Position numbers and translations under genes: made by a program
Shown here: positions 17,817 through 27,131 of the stretch, piece after piece
Position numbering within the stretch: the stretch's first letter is position 1
Layout: every line of letters starts with the position of its first letter
Notes under the pieces: generated by a model
What the model was told of the DNA's origin: nothing
What the model saw: the letters and a program-made list of their open reading frames with translations, nothing else
Database searches by the model: none
Source: Pseudaquabacterium terrae
GTDB lineage: Bacteria; Pseudomonadota; Gammaproteobacteria; Burkholderiales; Burkholderiaceae_C
Reading direction: 5' to 3'
Length of the DNA: 64,000 nt
Assembly: GCF_013266755.1 (NCBI RefSeq)
Contig: NZ_JABRWJ010000006.1
Span: 186,001 to 250,000, forward strand

Positions 17817-20432
17817 TCAACCCGTCCCTGCCGGCGATCGGACGAGGATCTGGGCGACCTCGCCGCGCGAGCTCAAGCCCAGCTTCGCGAGCAGGTGCGC
17901 GACATGGTGTTCGACGGTGCGCGGCGAGCGGTGCCAGAGCGCGGCGATCGCGCGGTCGCTCAAGCCTTGCGCGAGGTGTCCGACCAGCGCGCGCTCGCGC
18001 GGCGTCAGGCCGAGCGGGTCGGCGCGCGTGGCCTTGGCGCGGCCGCGCGGCACGGTCGCGCCGAGCTCGCGAAGCCGGCGCCGGGCCAGCGCCGCCGCCG
18101 GTGCGGCGCCGAGCGCTTCGAACAACGCCAGCGCGCGTTCGAGCTGCGCCGAATCGCCGCCGAGCAGCGCCAGCGCGGCCTCGTAGCGGTTGCCGAGCGC
18201 GCTCCACGCGGCCGCGGCGTCGTCGAGCCGGCCCTGCAGCTCCGCGGCGCAGGGCGCGGCAACCCCGTCCGGCGGCAAGGCGTCGAGAGCGCCGAGCCGG
18301 CGCCGCCACACCGCGAGCTGGCCGCAGCGCCACGGTTCGCCGGTGGCGCTGGCGGCGCCCCAGGCGCTGTCGACGATGCGTCGCAATTCGTCGCGGCGGC
18401 CGAGCAGCCAGGCCGCTTCAGCCGCGGCTGGGGCGGGCGGTGCGTACCACGGGGCCGGGTCCGGCCCGCGGCGGCCGGCCAGCACCTGCGACCAATAGCC
18501 GCGCGCCGCGGCCTGGCCGCGCCGCAGCGCAATGCGCATGCGGTGCTGCTCGCACTGCGCGCGATCGATCGGCAGCAGCCCGGGTTGTTCGAGCAGCGCG
18601 GCGAGCTCGTCGTCGGCGCGCGCCCACTCGCCGGTCTCGATGCGGCCGAACGCGCGGCGGATGCGGATGCGCGTGGCGTAGAGCTCGAAGTCGCGCGCTT
18701 CGCAGTAGGCCAGTGCTTCGTCGCACAGCTGCGCGGCGCGCTCGGCATGGCGGTGCACCAGCGCGTGGGCGATCAGGTTCATGTAGGCGCGCGCGGCCTG
18801 CTCGGGCCAGCCGCGGTCGAGCGACATGCGCAGGCTGCGCTCGAGCCGGCCCCAGGCATCGGCGCGGTCGGCGCGCACCAGCTCCTCGGAGCCGACGGTG
18901 TTGAGCGCATGCGCCAGCGTCTCGTCGTCGCGGCTCGCTTCGGCCAGCGCCAGCGCGCGGCGGCCCCAGTCCTCGGCGGCGCGCGACGGATCGAGCAGGT
19001 GCAGCTGGGCCATCACCGCGTAGGCGCGCGCCAGCTCGCGCGGCCGGCCCAGCGGCTCGAGCAAGCTGATCGCCTCGGCCGCGAGGCGCTTGCCGCCGGC
19101 CGGGTCGCCGCGCAGCCACAGCAGGCGTGCCAATCGCGCCAGCCCGAGTGCGGCACCCACCGCATCGCCGCTGTCGCGGTGCAGCGTGATCGCCTGCTCG
19201 CGCGCGGCCTGTGCGCGGTCGAGCTCGGCGATCAGCTCGCATTGCTCGGCCTGGTCGGTCAGCAGCGCGGCGCGCAGGGCGGGCGGCGCGTGGGCGCTGC
19301 GTTCGAGCGCCATCGTGTACAGGGCAGCCGCCTGCCGATGCGCCGCGGCGCGTGCGGTATCGGCGGCGGCCTGCGGCGCGAGCTGCAGCACCTCGGTGTC
19401 GAGCCCGGCGCCCTCGGCATGGTGCACGCGGCGGGTCGCGCTGGCCTCGGGCAGCGCCTGCAGCAGCTGGCGGTGCAGCGTGCGGCGGCGGCCGTCGGCG
19501 AGCGCCGATTCGATGGACCGCCGGGCCAGCTCGTGGCGGAAGACGATGGTGTCGCCGCTGCTGGTCAACAGGCCGCTGGCGGCGCATTCGTCGAGCGCAT
19601 CGAGCAGGTCGGCGTCGATCGCGGCGAGCACCTGGCGTTCGAGCGGCACCGGCGAGACGCTGGCCGCGTCGAGCAGCCGCCGCGCCGTCGGCGCCAGGCG
19701 TTGCGCGCGCGCCAGCACGGCGTCCCGCACCGAGGCCGGCAGCGCCTGGCTCGACTCGCCGCCGAGCAGCTCGGTGATGAAGAACGGATTGCCTTGCGTC
19801 AATCGGTGCAGCCCGCGCGGCGAGCGGCCGGCGCGGCGCGCGGCGAGCTCGACGCCCTTGGCCGACAGCGGCACCAGCGGCAGGCGCAGGGTCGCCGCCG
19901 GCGGCAGCCCGGCGATCACGACGTGCAGCGGATGCTCGGGCGGCAGCTCGTCGTCGCGGTAGCTCAGCACCAGGCCGAGCGGCAGCCCTTCGATGCGGCG
20001 GCCGAGGAAGCGCAGCAGGTCGAGGCTGGCGTGATCGGCCCATTGCGCATCGTCGACCACCAGCACCAGCGGCGTGCGGCGCTGGCGCAGCCAGGCCAGC
20101 AGCTCGGGCATCACGTCCTGCACGCGGTGGCCGCGCTGCACCAGCGCGGCGAGGCCGGGCGGCAAGCCGTCGAGCATGTCGAGCAGGGGCCCGAGCGGCG
20201 TCGGCGACAGCAGCGGTTCGCACCAGCCGACCAGCCAGTCGAGCCGCGCCGGTGCCGCCGCGCGCGCGGCGTTCAGCAGGCTGGTCTTGCCGACGCCGGC
20301 CTCGCCGTGCAGCAGCAGGCAGCGCCCCGCTGCGCCCGGCGCGGCGAGCTGACGCAGCCACGTTGCAAGCTGCGTCAGCGGCATCTCACGCTCGATCAGC
20401 GGCGGCGCGCCCGGCGCCGCGCAGTGCTGCAT
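17817..20432 (-). CDS. Large ATP-dependent LuxR-family transcriptional regulator
   Basis: 871 residues. Walker A GEAGVGKTS (about 44-52) and Walker B LVLVVDDAQW mark an N-terminal AAA/STAND ATPase. A long helical, TPR-like sensor region fills the middle (AERAAQLCDEALAYCEARDF is typical). A LuxR-type helix-turn-helix ends the protein (about 805-865: LTPRERALVGHLAQGLSDRAI, then SPRTVEHHVAHLLAKLG). This is the MalT/LAL architecture: ligand and ATP binding drive oligomerisation and activation. Targets are unknown. It lies beside a PHB-depolymerase-like lipoprotein gene transcribed in the same direction, which might be regulated by it. Confidence 0.88.
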   Translation of the reverse strand: MQHCAAPGAPPLIEREMPLTQLATWLRQLAAPGAAGRCLLLHGEAGVGKTSLLNAARAAAPARLDWLVGWCEPLLSPTPLGPLLDMLDGLPPGLAALVQRGHRVQDVMPELLAWLRQRRTPLVLVVDDAQWADHASLDLLRFLGRRIEGLPLGLVLSYRDDELPPEHPLHVVIAGLPPAATLRLPLVPLSAKGVELAARRAGRSPRGLHRLTQGNPFFITELLGGESSQALPASVRDAVLARAQRLAPTARRLLDAASVSPVPLERQVLAAIDADLLDALDECAASGLLTSSGDTIVFRHELARRSIESALADGRRRTLHRQLLQALPEASATRRVHHAEGAGLDTEVLQLAPQAAADTARAAAHRQAAALYTMALERSAHAPPALRAALLTDQAEQCELIAELDRAQAAREQAITLHRDSGDAVGAALGLARLARLLWLRGDPAGGKRLAAEAISLLEPLGRPRELARAYAVMAQLHLLDPSRAAEDWGRRALALAEASRDDETLAHALNTVGSEELVRADRADAWGRLERSLRMSLDRGWPEQAARAYMNLIAHALVHRHAERAAQLCDEALAYCEARDFELYATRIRIRRAFGRIETGEWARADDELAALLEQPGLLPIDRAQCEQHRMRIALRRGQAAARGYWSQVLAGRRGPDPAPWYAPPAPAAAEAAWLLGRRDELRRIVDSAWGAASATGEPWRCGQLAVWRRRLGALDALPPDGVAAPCAAELQGRLDDAAAAWSALGNRYEAALALLGGDSAQLERALALFEALGAAPAAALARRRLRELGATVPRGRAKATRADPLGLTPRERALVGHLAQGLSDRAIAALWHRSPRTVEHHVAHLLAKLGLSSRGEVAQILVRSPAGTG

Positions 20433-20489
20433 GCGAACCCCCTCGATCCTGGGGCCGCATGGTACCGACGCATGGGGGCGGGGGCCGGC

Positions 20490-21824
20490 TCAGGGCAGCG
20501 ACTTGTCGCGGAAGAAGTTCCACAGCAGGTCGGGCATGTAGTTCGGGTAGTGGTGGTCCAGGCCCTGGATCACCGCGGTGAACAGCGTGTTGCCGCCGGC
20601 GGGCACGGCAGTGCTCGTCGAGTGCTGGTAGACGCTCATCAGGTGGCCGTAGAGGGTGACCTGCTGCCACGTGTAGCTGTCGGCCAGGCTCAGCACGCCG
20701 GTGAAGGGCTGCGTCATGTGCTGGAAGCGCGGCGACGCGCCGACGTCGGTCAGCGGCAGGGGGTTCTCGGCCGAGGCGTTGTAGCGGTCGTCGCGATCGC
20801 CGATCGCGTAGATCATCGACATCGGGCGCGCTGCCGCACCGCTCAGCCGGGCCTGCGCGCCGCCGCCATTCGATGCCGCGGCGGCGAGCAGGTCCGAGGC
20901 CTCGTGCGCCAGCCGCAGCGCCATCTGCCCGCCGTTGGAGAAGCCGCTGACATAGATGCGGCGCGTATCGGCGGCGAAGCTCGTGGTGAGGTCGGTGACC
21001 ATCGCGCGGAAGAAGGCGACGTCGTCGGCCAGCGGGTGGTCGACCGCGGCCAGCACATCGGCGGGCAGCGTCGCGCGCTGTTCGGCGGTGCACAGCGGGC
21101 GTTCGCTCGGCTCGCCGAGGAACGCGTCGGCCCATTTGGTCGGCGTGCGGCGTTCCGCCGGATGGTCGAAGACGCCGTTGGCGTTGTCGTCCTCGTAGAG
21201 GCAGTGGCGCAGTGCCGTCGGGAAGACGGCGATCAGGCCTTCCGCATCGGCCTTCTCGCGCCAGCCGGAGTGGTTGTAGAACTCCTCGCCGGTGCCGGTG
21301 GTGCCGTGCAGCATGAAGACCGTCGGCGTATGGGTCAGGCCGCGTGCGCGCCACGGCAGGTAGACGATGTAGTGGCGGATCAGCCCGCCGATCACCGCCT
21401 GGCGCTGCAGCTTCAGGCCGCAGGCCGCCGGGTGGGCGTTGCAGTAGTCGGCCACCGAGCTGACCCGCACCGGCTCGATCAGGTTGCCGACGGCGGGCCC
21501 GCGTACGTAGATGTCGTTGGCCGTGAAGCCGACGCAGTTGCCGGTGCCCGGGTAGCAGCGGTAGACGTAGGGCGAGAGCACCTGCGTCGGCTGCGGGCCG
21601 GGGAACAGGCTGGCGTAGTTCTGCTCGATGTACGGCAGCAGCGTCACTGCAAGCGCTTCGTTCAGCAGGTCGTCGGAGATCGTGAAGAGCGCGCGGCGGC
21701 GGGCGTCGGCCGGCTCGGCGGCACCGGGGCTGTCAGCCGCGGGGCGCTCGCCGCCGCCGCAGGCACTGAGCACGGCCAGCGACGTGATGGCGACGAGGCG
21801 CGCGAGGGTGCTCGGGAACTGCAT
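20490..21824 (-). CDS. PHB-depolymerase-family esterase lipoprotein
   Basis: 444 residues from the ATG at 21824, where AGGAGG sits six bases upstream; a 10-residue upstream extension is not needed. The lipobox LAVLSAC predicts a lipoprotein. The alpha/beta-hydrolase core shows an oxyanion segment (VFMLHGTTGTGEEFY) and the nucleophile Ser296 in GFSNGGQ, followed by DRDDRYN and HHYPNYMPDLLWNFF at the end. Families with this signature include extracellular PHB depolymerases and feruloyl or acetylxylan esterases. An acidic insert EDDNANGVFDHPAE may bind metal. Polymer specificity cannot be told. Confidence 0.8.
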   Translation of the reverse strand: MQFPSTLARLVAITSLAVLSACGGGERPAADSPGAAEPADARRRALFTISDDLLNEALAVTLLPYIEQNYASLFPGPQPTQVLSPYVYRCYPGTGNCVGFTANDIYVRGPAVGNLIEPVRVSSVADYCNAHPAACGLKLQRQAVIGGLIRHYIVYLPWRARGLTHTPTVFMLHGTTGTGEEFYNHSGWREKADAEGLIAVFPTALRHCLYEDDNANGVFDHPAERRTPTKWADAFLGEPSERPLCTAEQRATLPADVLAAVDHPLADDVAFFRAMVTDLTTSFAADTRRIYVSGFSNGGQMALRLAHEASDLLAAAASNGGGAQARLSGAAARPMSMIYAIGDRDDRYNASAENPLPLTDVGASPRFQHMTQPFTGVLSLADSYTWQQVTLYGHLMSVYQHSTSTAVPAGGNTLFTAVIQGLDHHYPNYMPDLLWNFFRDKSLP

Positions 21825-21934
21825 GGTGATCCTCCTGTCTTGCGATGAGGGCAAGACTAGGTGCCGCGGCAGCGCTCGCGCGCCGCGCCGGCTACCCGGA
21901 AATCAACTGCGGTCTACCTAGTTTTGCGCAGTGA

Positions 21935-22681
21935 TCACGGCCGCACCGCCGGCACTTCCAGCGCCATGCCCGCAGCGCGGCGCGCCAGGTAGACCTCGAG
22001 CGCGAGCCACTCGTCGGCCTGCGGCGCCCAGGCTTCGGCGCGCACGCCGGTGACGCAGTTGCGCAGCCGCCGCTGCAGCGAGCCGAGCGCTTGCCATTCG
22101 AGGCGATAGGCCGGGTAGCCGGTGGGATGGCCCTGCGGAATGCGCGCGCCGCCGAGCCGCAGACCGGCGCGCTGGTCGTGGCAATGCAGGCAGGCGAGGT
22201 CGAGCTGGCCGAGGCGCTGGCGGTACAGCGTCTCGCCGCGCGCCTGCCAGGCGTCGAGCGCGCGGTGGGTATCGGGCTGCAGCGGCCGGCCGCGCGCCAG
22301 GTGGCCGAGGTAGGCGGCATGGGCCAGCACCTCGGCACCGTCCGGCCCCTGCACCGCGGCGTGTTGATGGCGCACGCGACAGCGATCGATGCTGGCGGAC
22401 AAAGTGAGCGGCCGTGCGGCGGCCGGATCGAAGCGCGGGAAGCTGGCGGCGATCGGCGGCAGCGTGTCGGTTGCGTGGCAGGCGACGCAGGCTCGGCCCT
22501 GCGCCGGCGCGCGTGACCACAGCGCCTGGCCCTCCTGCACCCAGAGCTGGCCGGGGTTCTGCGTGTCGTCACGCTGCAGCGCCTGCAGCGCCGGGCTCAG
22601 GTCGTCGAAGCCGGAGCGGCGCGTGTCGGCGGCCATCGCGGCCAGCGCCGTCAGCAGCAGCGCGCTCGCGGCCCGCCTCAT
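21935..22681 (-). CDS. soxA: SoxA-type dihaem cytochrome c
   Basis: 248 residues with a cleavable signal sequence. Two haem-binding motifs are present, C65-VACH and C164-LHCH, and the SoxA active-site cysteine motif LRNCVTGVRAE (Cys209). In the Sox system SoxXA oxidatively couples a sulfur compound to the SoxY carrier arm in the periplasm. The start overlaps the end of soxZ by four bases (ATGA). It is the last gene of the six-gene operon; no soxB or soxCD follows, and the next gene downstream is the unrelated esterase gene. Confidence 0.9.
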   Translation of the reverse strand: MRRAASALLLTALAAMAADTRRSGFDDLSPALQALQRDDTQNPGQLWVQEGQALWSRAPAQGRACVACHATDTLPPIAASFPRFDPAAARPLTLSASIDRCRVRHQHAAVQGPDGAEVLAHAAYLGHLARGRPLQPDTHRALDAWQARGETLYRQRLGQLDLACLHCHDQRAGLRLGGARIPQGHPTGYPAYRLEWQALGSLQRRLRNCVTGVRAEAWAPQADEWLALEVYLARRAAGMALEVPAVRP

Positions 22682-22998
22682 GCCACCCGCACGGCCACCG
22701 ACTCGACCTGCACGAAGCCGTTGTCGCCTTCCCAGCGCAGCTGCAGCGTGCCGCTGCGTTCGGCGCGCCAGTGGAAGGCGAGGTAGGGGTTGGCGGCGAT
22801 GGCCGGGTACAGCGTCGCGGCGAACACCGGCTCGCCGTCGAAACGGGCGCTGAACTGCGTGACGATGTCGCGCGGCAGCACGCGGCCATCGGCATCGGGC
22901 CGGAAGCCGCTTTCCATCGGATGCGCGAGCGTGACGCGGATCTCGACCACCTCGCCGCGCTTCGGGTTCGGGGGCACATGGATCAGGACGCGCGCCAC
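22678..22998 (-). CDS. soxZ: SoxZ sulfur-carrier partner protein
   Basis: 106 residues, all-beta, no signal peptide. The segments VEIRVTLAHPMESGFRPDADG and NPYLAFHWRAERSGTL are those of SoxZ, which binds SoxY and is carried out with it through the Tat pathway. It starts six bases after the soxY-like stop and overlaps soxA by four bases, so all three are coupled. It is a normal length for the family. Confidence 0.9.
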   Translation of the reverse strand: MARVLIHVPPNPKRGEVVEIRVTLAHPMESGFRPDADGRVLPRDIVTQFSARFDGEPVFAATLYPAIAANPYLAFHWRAERSGTLQLRWEGDNGFVQVESVAVRVA

Positions 22999-23004
22999 GA
23001 CGTT

Positions 23005-23451
23005 CTACCCTTCAATGCACGCGGCCAGCGTGACCAGCACGTCGACGCGCTGCAGGCCGATGCTGCCGTCGGAAAAGCGCGCCAGCGTGGCGAGCTGCTG
23101 CGAGGTGGCGAGGCGGATGCGCGTCGAGACGACAGCGCGGCCCGACGCCGGCGACAGCCGGAAGCGCGCGACGTCGCGCTGCGGGTTGTGCTCGTTGAAG
23201 ACCGCAATCTCCTGCACGTGGTCGGCGGCGGTCATCGGGCTGTCGACGCGCACTGTGATCGGCACGGCATTGCCGTTCTCGACCAACGGCGCGATCTCCA
23301 GTACCACGCGGCCTTCGCGCGGCTGCGCGGCGCCGGCCCAGGCGCGGATCGCCGCGTCGAGCGTCGGAACCTGCGCGTGCGCGGGCAGCAGCGTGAACGC
23401 CCACAGTGCGCCGGTCGACTGCAGCACGGTGCGGCGCGACAGCGTGCTCAT
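23005..23451 (-). CDS. SoxY-related protein with AACIE carrier arm
   Basis: 148 residues. A Tat signal (SRRTVLQSTGALW) fits a protein exported folded. The body resembles SoxY (DAAIRAWAG, PLVENGNAVPITVRV). The C terminus, which in true SoxY is the GGCGG swinging arm, reads VTLAACIEG, with the cysteine four residues from the end. This matches the group annotated as SoxY-related AACIE arm protein, a SoxY paralogue whose substrate is not known. The cysteine is kept, so it can still carry a sulfur or other thiol adduct. One base separates it from soxX upstream. Confidence 0.88.
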   Translation of the reverse strand: MSTLSRRTVLQSTGALWAFTLLPAHAQVPTLDAAIRAWAGAAQPREGRVVLEIAPLVENGNAVPITVRVDSPMTAADHVQEIAVFNEHNPQRDVARFRLSPASGRAVVSTRIRLATSQQLATLARFSDGSIGLQRVDVLVTLAACIEG

Positions 23452-23452
23452 G

Positions 23453-23830
23453 TCAGTGCAGCGTCGCGAGATACGCGACGACGTCCTCGATCTGCTGCGC
23501 ATCCAACAGCGGCTTGCCGCGCTGCGCCGGCGCGGCACGCGTCAAGCCGTCGATGCGCCCATACGCCGGCATGATCGTCTCGGGATTGAAACGCTGCGGC
23601 TCGACGATGCGCAGCCGCAATTGCTCGGCATTCAGTCGCGCACCGACACCCGCCAGGTCGGGCGCCAGATCGCCGCGCAGGTGCGCCGGCACGCCGGGCG
23701 CCGGATGGCACAGCACGCATTGGCTCAATGCGCGATTGGCGACGATCGCGGCGCCGCGCGCCGGATCGCCCGGTGCGGCGGCCATCGCCACGTTGCACAG
23801 CCCGAGCAGGAGCCACCACCCTCTACCCAT
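23453..23830 (-). CDS. soxX: SoxX-type monohaem cytochrome c
   Basis: 125 residues with signal sequence (WWLLLGLCNVAMAAA). Haem motif C38-VLCH and the axial Met87 in FNPETIMPAYG, a SoxX signature, followed by the C-terminal helix QIEDVVAYLATLH. It should pair with SoxA and pass electrons to small cytochromes. The start overlaps the end of the molybdenum-hydroxylase large subunit gene by eight bases, which joins the sox genes to that enzyme. An alternative role as electron acceptor for the hydroxylase is possible. Confidence 0.85.
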   Translation of the reverse strand: MGRGWWLLLGLCNVAMAAAPGDPARGAAIVANRALSQCVLCHPAPGVPAHLRGDLAPDLAGVGARLNAEQLRLRIVEPQRFNPETIMPAYGRIDGLTRAAPAQRGKPLLDAQQIEDVVAYLATLH

Positions 23831-26003
23831 GCTTCAGGTCATGGTGCTTCAGCGGCAGCTCGCGAATGCGCTTGCCGGTGGCGGCGAAGATCGCATTCAG
23901 CACCGCCGGCGCGGCGACCGCGATCGTCGGTTCGCCGACACCACCCCAGAAGCCGCCCGAGGGCATCACGATGGTCTCGACCTTCGGCATCGCCGCCATC
24001 TGCAGCACCGGGTAGGTGTCGAAGTTGGCCTGCTGCATGCGGCCGTCCTTGATCGTGCATTCGCCGTACAGCGCGGCCGACAGGCCGTAGGCGAACGAGC
24101 CTTCGACCTGGGCCTCGATCTGCTGCGGGTTGACCGCATGGCCCGAGTCGGTGGCGGCGACGATGCGGTGGATCTTCAGCGCGCCGGCCGGCGACACCGA
24201 GACCTCGGCGCAGGCCGCGACGTAGCTGCCGAAGCCCATGATCTGCGCCAGCCCCCGATGCACCGGTAAACCGCCGATCGGCGCCGCCGGACGGTCCCAG
24301 CCGGCGCGTTCGGCCACCGCGTTCAACACCGCCAGGTGCTTCGGGCTGCCGGCGAGCAATTGCCGCCGCAGCGCCAGCGGGTCCTGCTGGGTCGCGTGCG
24401 CGATCTCGTCGAGGAAACACTCGACGTAGATCGCGTTGTGGTTCAGGTTCACGCCGCGCCAGAAGCCGGGCCGCACCGGCGGGTTGCGCATCGCATGGTC
24501 GACCAGCAGGTTCGGCACGCCATAGCCGAACGCGCCTTCGGGACCGCCGTTGTTGAGGCCCTGGAACACGACCGGATCGAGCCCGTTGCGCACGTTCTGC
24601 GGGAACAGCCCGGCGAGGATCGATTGGCCCGAGGTGCGCATGTGCAGCGCCTGCAGCTGGCCTTGCGCGTCGAGGCCGGCCTTCAACTTGCACATCGTTA
24701 TCGGGTGGAAGAAGCCATGCAGCATGTCCTCTTCGCGGCTCCAGATCAGCTTGACCGGCGTGCCCGGCAGCTCCTTGGCGATCGCCACCACTTGGCGGAT
24801 CCAGTCGGTCATGCCGCGGCGGCCGAAGCCGCCGCCCAGGTGCAGCTTGTAGACCTCGCACTGCGCCGCGGGCAGGCCGGCGGCTTCGGCGGTTGCGGCC
24901 AGCGCGGACTCGCCGTTCTGCGTCGGTGTCCAGACCTCGCAGCGTTCGGGCGTCCCCGCGGAGCCCGGCGTGAACCTTGCCGTCGCGTTCATCACCTCCA
25001 TCGTCGCGTGGTTCTGGTACGGGTAGCTGTAGACCGCCTCGATGGTGCGCGCCGCGCCGGCGAGCGTCTCGCGCGCCTTGCCGCGCTCGTGGCCGACCAC
25101 CGCTTCGGGCGCGTCGAGGCCGGCCTTGAGCAGCGCGGCGACATCGGCACTCGACAGCTTGGCGTGCGGGCCTTCGTCCCATTCGATGGTCAGCGCGTCG
25201 AGCGCGCTCTTGGCATGCCACCAGGTGTCGGCGACCACCGCGACCGCGCTGTCGCCGACCGGCACCACCTTCTTGACGCCGCGCCGGCCGGCGATCGACG
25301 CCGCATCGAAGCGCTTGACCTTGCCGCCGATCACCGGGCAGTCGCGGATCGCCGCGTTCAGCATGCCGGGCAGCGCGAGGTCCATGCCGTAGACCTGGCG
25401 GCCGTTGAGCTTGTCGGCGGTGTCCAGGCGCTTGACCGGCTTGCCGGCGATCTTCCAGCTCTTCGGGTCCTTCAGCGTGATCTCGGTCGGCGGCGTCAGC
25501 TTGGCGGCCGCGGCGGCGACCTTGCCGTAGCTGGTGCGCTTGCCGCTAGTCGTGTGCGTGATGACGCTGGCGGCGGCCGTGCATTCGGCCGCCGGCACTT
25601 TCCATTGTTCGGCCGCGGCCTGCACCAGCATCATTCGCGCCGCGGCGCCGCCCTTGCGCACATAGTCGTGCGATTCGCGCACGCCGCGGCTGCCGCCGGT
25701 GGAGAAATTGCCCCAGGCGCGGTTGCGCTTCAGGTTCTGGCCGGGCGTCGGGTATTCGGTGCTCACCTTGGCCCAGTCGCATTCGAGCTCCTCGGCGACC
25801 AGCTGCGCGAGGCCGGTCAGGCTGCCCTGCCCCATCTCGCTGCGCGCGATGCGGATGATCACCGTGTCGTCGGGCTTGATCAGCACCCAGGCGTTGAGCT
25901 CGGGGTTCGCGGCCGCCTGCGGCACCGCCGGGATGTGGAAGCCGAGCGTGAAACCGCCGGCGCTGGCCGCGCCGGTCGCGGCGATGAATTCACGGCGCTT
26001 CAT
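23823..26003 (-). CDS. Xanthine-dehydrogenase-family molybdenum subunit (isoquinoline 1-oxidoreductase beta type)
   Basis: 726 residues from the ATG at 26003, which overlaps the small subunit stop (ATGA). The N terminus is a Tat signal ([17 protein letters not shown]). Marks of the family are [24 protein letters not shown] and the C-terminal glutamate region [11 protein letters not shown] with active-site Glu. Two-subunit enzymes of this kind hydroxylate N-heterocycles or oxidise aldehydes, are exported by Tat, and pass electrons to c-type cytochromes. The direct overlap with soxX suggests electrons or product go to the sox proteins. Substrate not identifiable. Confidence 0.85.
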   Translation of the reverse strand: MKRREFIAATGAASAGGFTLGFHIPAVPQAAANPELNAWVLIKPDDTVIIRIARSEMGQGSLTGLAQLVAEELECDWAKVSTEYPTPGQNLKRNRAWGNFSTGGSRGVRESHDYVRKGGAAARMMLVQAAAEQWKVPAAECTAAASVITHTTSGKRTSYGKVAAAAAKLTPPTEITLKDPKSWKIAGKPVKRLDTADKLNGRQVYGMDLALPGMLNAAIRDCPVIGGKVKRFDAASIAGRRGVKKVVPVGDSAVAVVADTWWHAKSALDALTIEWDEGPHAKLSSADVAALLKAGLDAPEAVVGHERGKARETLAGAARTIEAVYSYPYQNHATMEVMNATARFTPGSAGTPERCEVWTPTQNGESALAATAEAAGLPAAQCEVYKLHLGGGFGRRGMTDWIRQVVAIAKELPGTPVKLIWSREEDMLHGFFHPITMCKLKAGLDAQGQLQALHMRTSGQSILAGLFPQNVRNGLDPVVFQGLNNGGPEGAFGYGVPNLLVDHAMRNPPVRPGFWRGVNLNHNAIYVECFLDEIAHATQQDPLALRRQLLAGSPKHLAVLNAVAERAGWDRPAAPIGGLPVHRGLAQIMGFGSYVAACAEVSVSPAGALKIHRIVAATDSGHAVNPQQIEAQVEGSFAYGLSAALYGECTIKDGRMQQANFDTYPVLQMAAMPKVETIVMPSGGFWGGVGEPTIAVAAPAVLNAIFAATGKRIRELPLKHHDLKHG

Positions 26004-26455
26004 GCTTGCACTCCTGCCGCGCGCTTGATCGCCGCGCGCACGCGGTTGTAGGTGCCGCAGCGGCAGATGTTGGTCATCGCCGCATCGATGTCGGCGTCGG
26101 TCGGCTTGGGCTTGTCCTTCAGCAGCGCGGCGGCGGCCATCAGCATGCCGGACTGGCAGAAGCCGCATTGCGGCACGTCGAGCTCGGCCCAGGCTTTCTG
26201 CAAGGCATGGCTGCTGTTGGGCGACAGGCCCTCGATCGTCACGACCTTCGATTTGGCTTCGACGGTCGACACCGGGCGCACGCAGGAGCGCGTCGGCACG
26301 CCGTCGATCAGCACGGTGCAGGCGCCGCATTGCGCGACGCCGCAGCCGTATTTGGTGCCGGTCAGGGCGAGCTGCTCGCGCAGCACCCACAACAGCGGCG
26401 TGTCGGGTTCGGCGTCGTGCGTGCGCTGCTTGCCATTGACGTTCAGACGGGCCAT
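26000..26455 (-). CDS. 2Fe-2S subunit of the molybdenum hydroxylase (isoquinoline 1-oxidoreductase alpha type)
   Basis: 151 residues; ATG at 26455 with AGGAG upstream. Plant-type ferredoxin cluster motif [13 protein letters not shown] plus the distal cysteine, and a second cluster site QCGFCQSGM with ICRCGTYNR. This is the electron-transfer subunit that partners the large subunit, and is exported by hitch-hiking with it. First gene of the operon that continues through soxA. The promoter must lie in 26456-26559, where I see no convincing consensus. Confidence 0.9.
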   Translation of the reverse strand: MARLNVNGKQRTHDAEPDTPLLWVLREQLALTGTKYGCGVAQCGACTVLIDGVPTRSCVRPVSTVEAKSKVVTIEGLSPNSSHALQKAWAELDVPQCGFCQSGMLMAAAALLKDKPKPTDADIDAAMTNICRCGTYNRVRAAIKRAAGVQA

Positions 26456-26559
26456 CGCGGGATCTCCTCGTTCGCGGATCGAAGCCGGCGGATCATGGCG
26501 CGGCGGCGGAGACCCTGGCAAGCGTAGTGCTCTAGCCGAGCTCCCTCCGGCGCTGTCGC

Positions 26560-27126
26560 TCACTCCACACGTTTGCCGGCAGCGCTGGTCTCAATCAGCT
26601 TCTGCAGCCGCTTGGCCTGTGTCGCCGGCAGCTTCGCGCTGATGACCCACCAGGTGATGACCTTGCGGTACGACGGGGGCTGGCGGCTGAAGAAGGCCCA
26701 CGCGGCGGGGTCGGCGCGCAGCGCCGCTTCCTGCTCGGGGCTGAAAGTGATCGTGCCCTGCTCGAAGGCATAAACGCGCGACTTGTCTTCGCGCCGATTC
26801 GCGAAGGCCGTCTCGCCGGCGGGCAGCACGCGGCCCGCGGCCTGCAGTTCACCGAAGCGCTTGATGTTGACGGCGCTCCAGATGCTGCCCGCGCGGCGCG
26901 GCGAGAAGCGGATGACGTAACGCTGATCGTCGAGGCGCTTGCGCACGCCATCGATCCAGCCGACGCACAAGGCTTCGTCGACCGACTCCGGCCAGCTGAT
27001 CGACGGCTGGCCGGAGTCCAGCTTCCAGAAGCCGACCCACTGCGGTTCGGCGCGCGCGTGCTGCGTCTTCAGCCAGCGCCGGAAGTCGGCGGCACGCGCG
27101 AAGTAGCGGACGTCGCCGACTTCCAA
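26560..27126 (-). CDS. YdeI/OmpD-associated family protein
   Basis: 188 residues if the TTG at 27126 is used; this start gives the N terminus normal for the family ([16 protein letters not shown]) and lies six bases after the stop of the VOC gene, indicating translational coupling. Conserved segments include [17 protein letters not shown] and [12 protein letters not shown]. The family is cytoplasmic and linked loosely to stress or bacteriocin protection in annotation; the biochemical role is unknown. Longer frames upstream are out-of-frame shadows of the VOC gene. Confidence 0.75.
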   Translation of the reverse strand: MEVGDVRYFARAADFRRWLKTQHARAEPQWVGFWKLDSGQPSISWPESVDEALCVGWIDGVRKRLDDQRYVIRFSPRRAGSIWSAVNIKRFGELQAAGRVLPAGETAFANRREDKSRVYAFEQGTITFSPEQEAALRADPAAWAFFSRQPPSYRKVITWWVISAKLPATQAKRLQKLIETSAAGKRVE

Positions 27127-27131
27127 AGGGC

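Noticed and set aside
16293-21848. Open plus-strand frame of 1851 codons across the dehydratase, LuxR-ATPase and esterase genes
   Set aside because: It is a shadow of high-GC codon bias: low-complexity Arg/Ala/Gly/Gln composition, no domains, and it runs against clearly recognisable genes.
21935-26455. Complete thiosulfate-oxidising sox operon
   Set aside because: No soxB, soxC or soxD in the window and the carrier arm is AACIE rather than GGCGG, so the operon cannot be called a standard Sox system.
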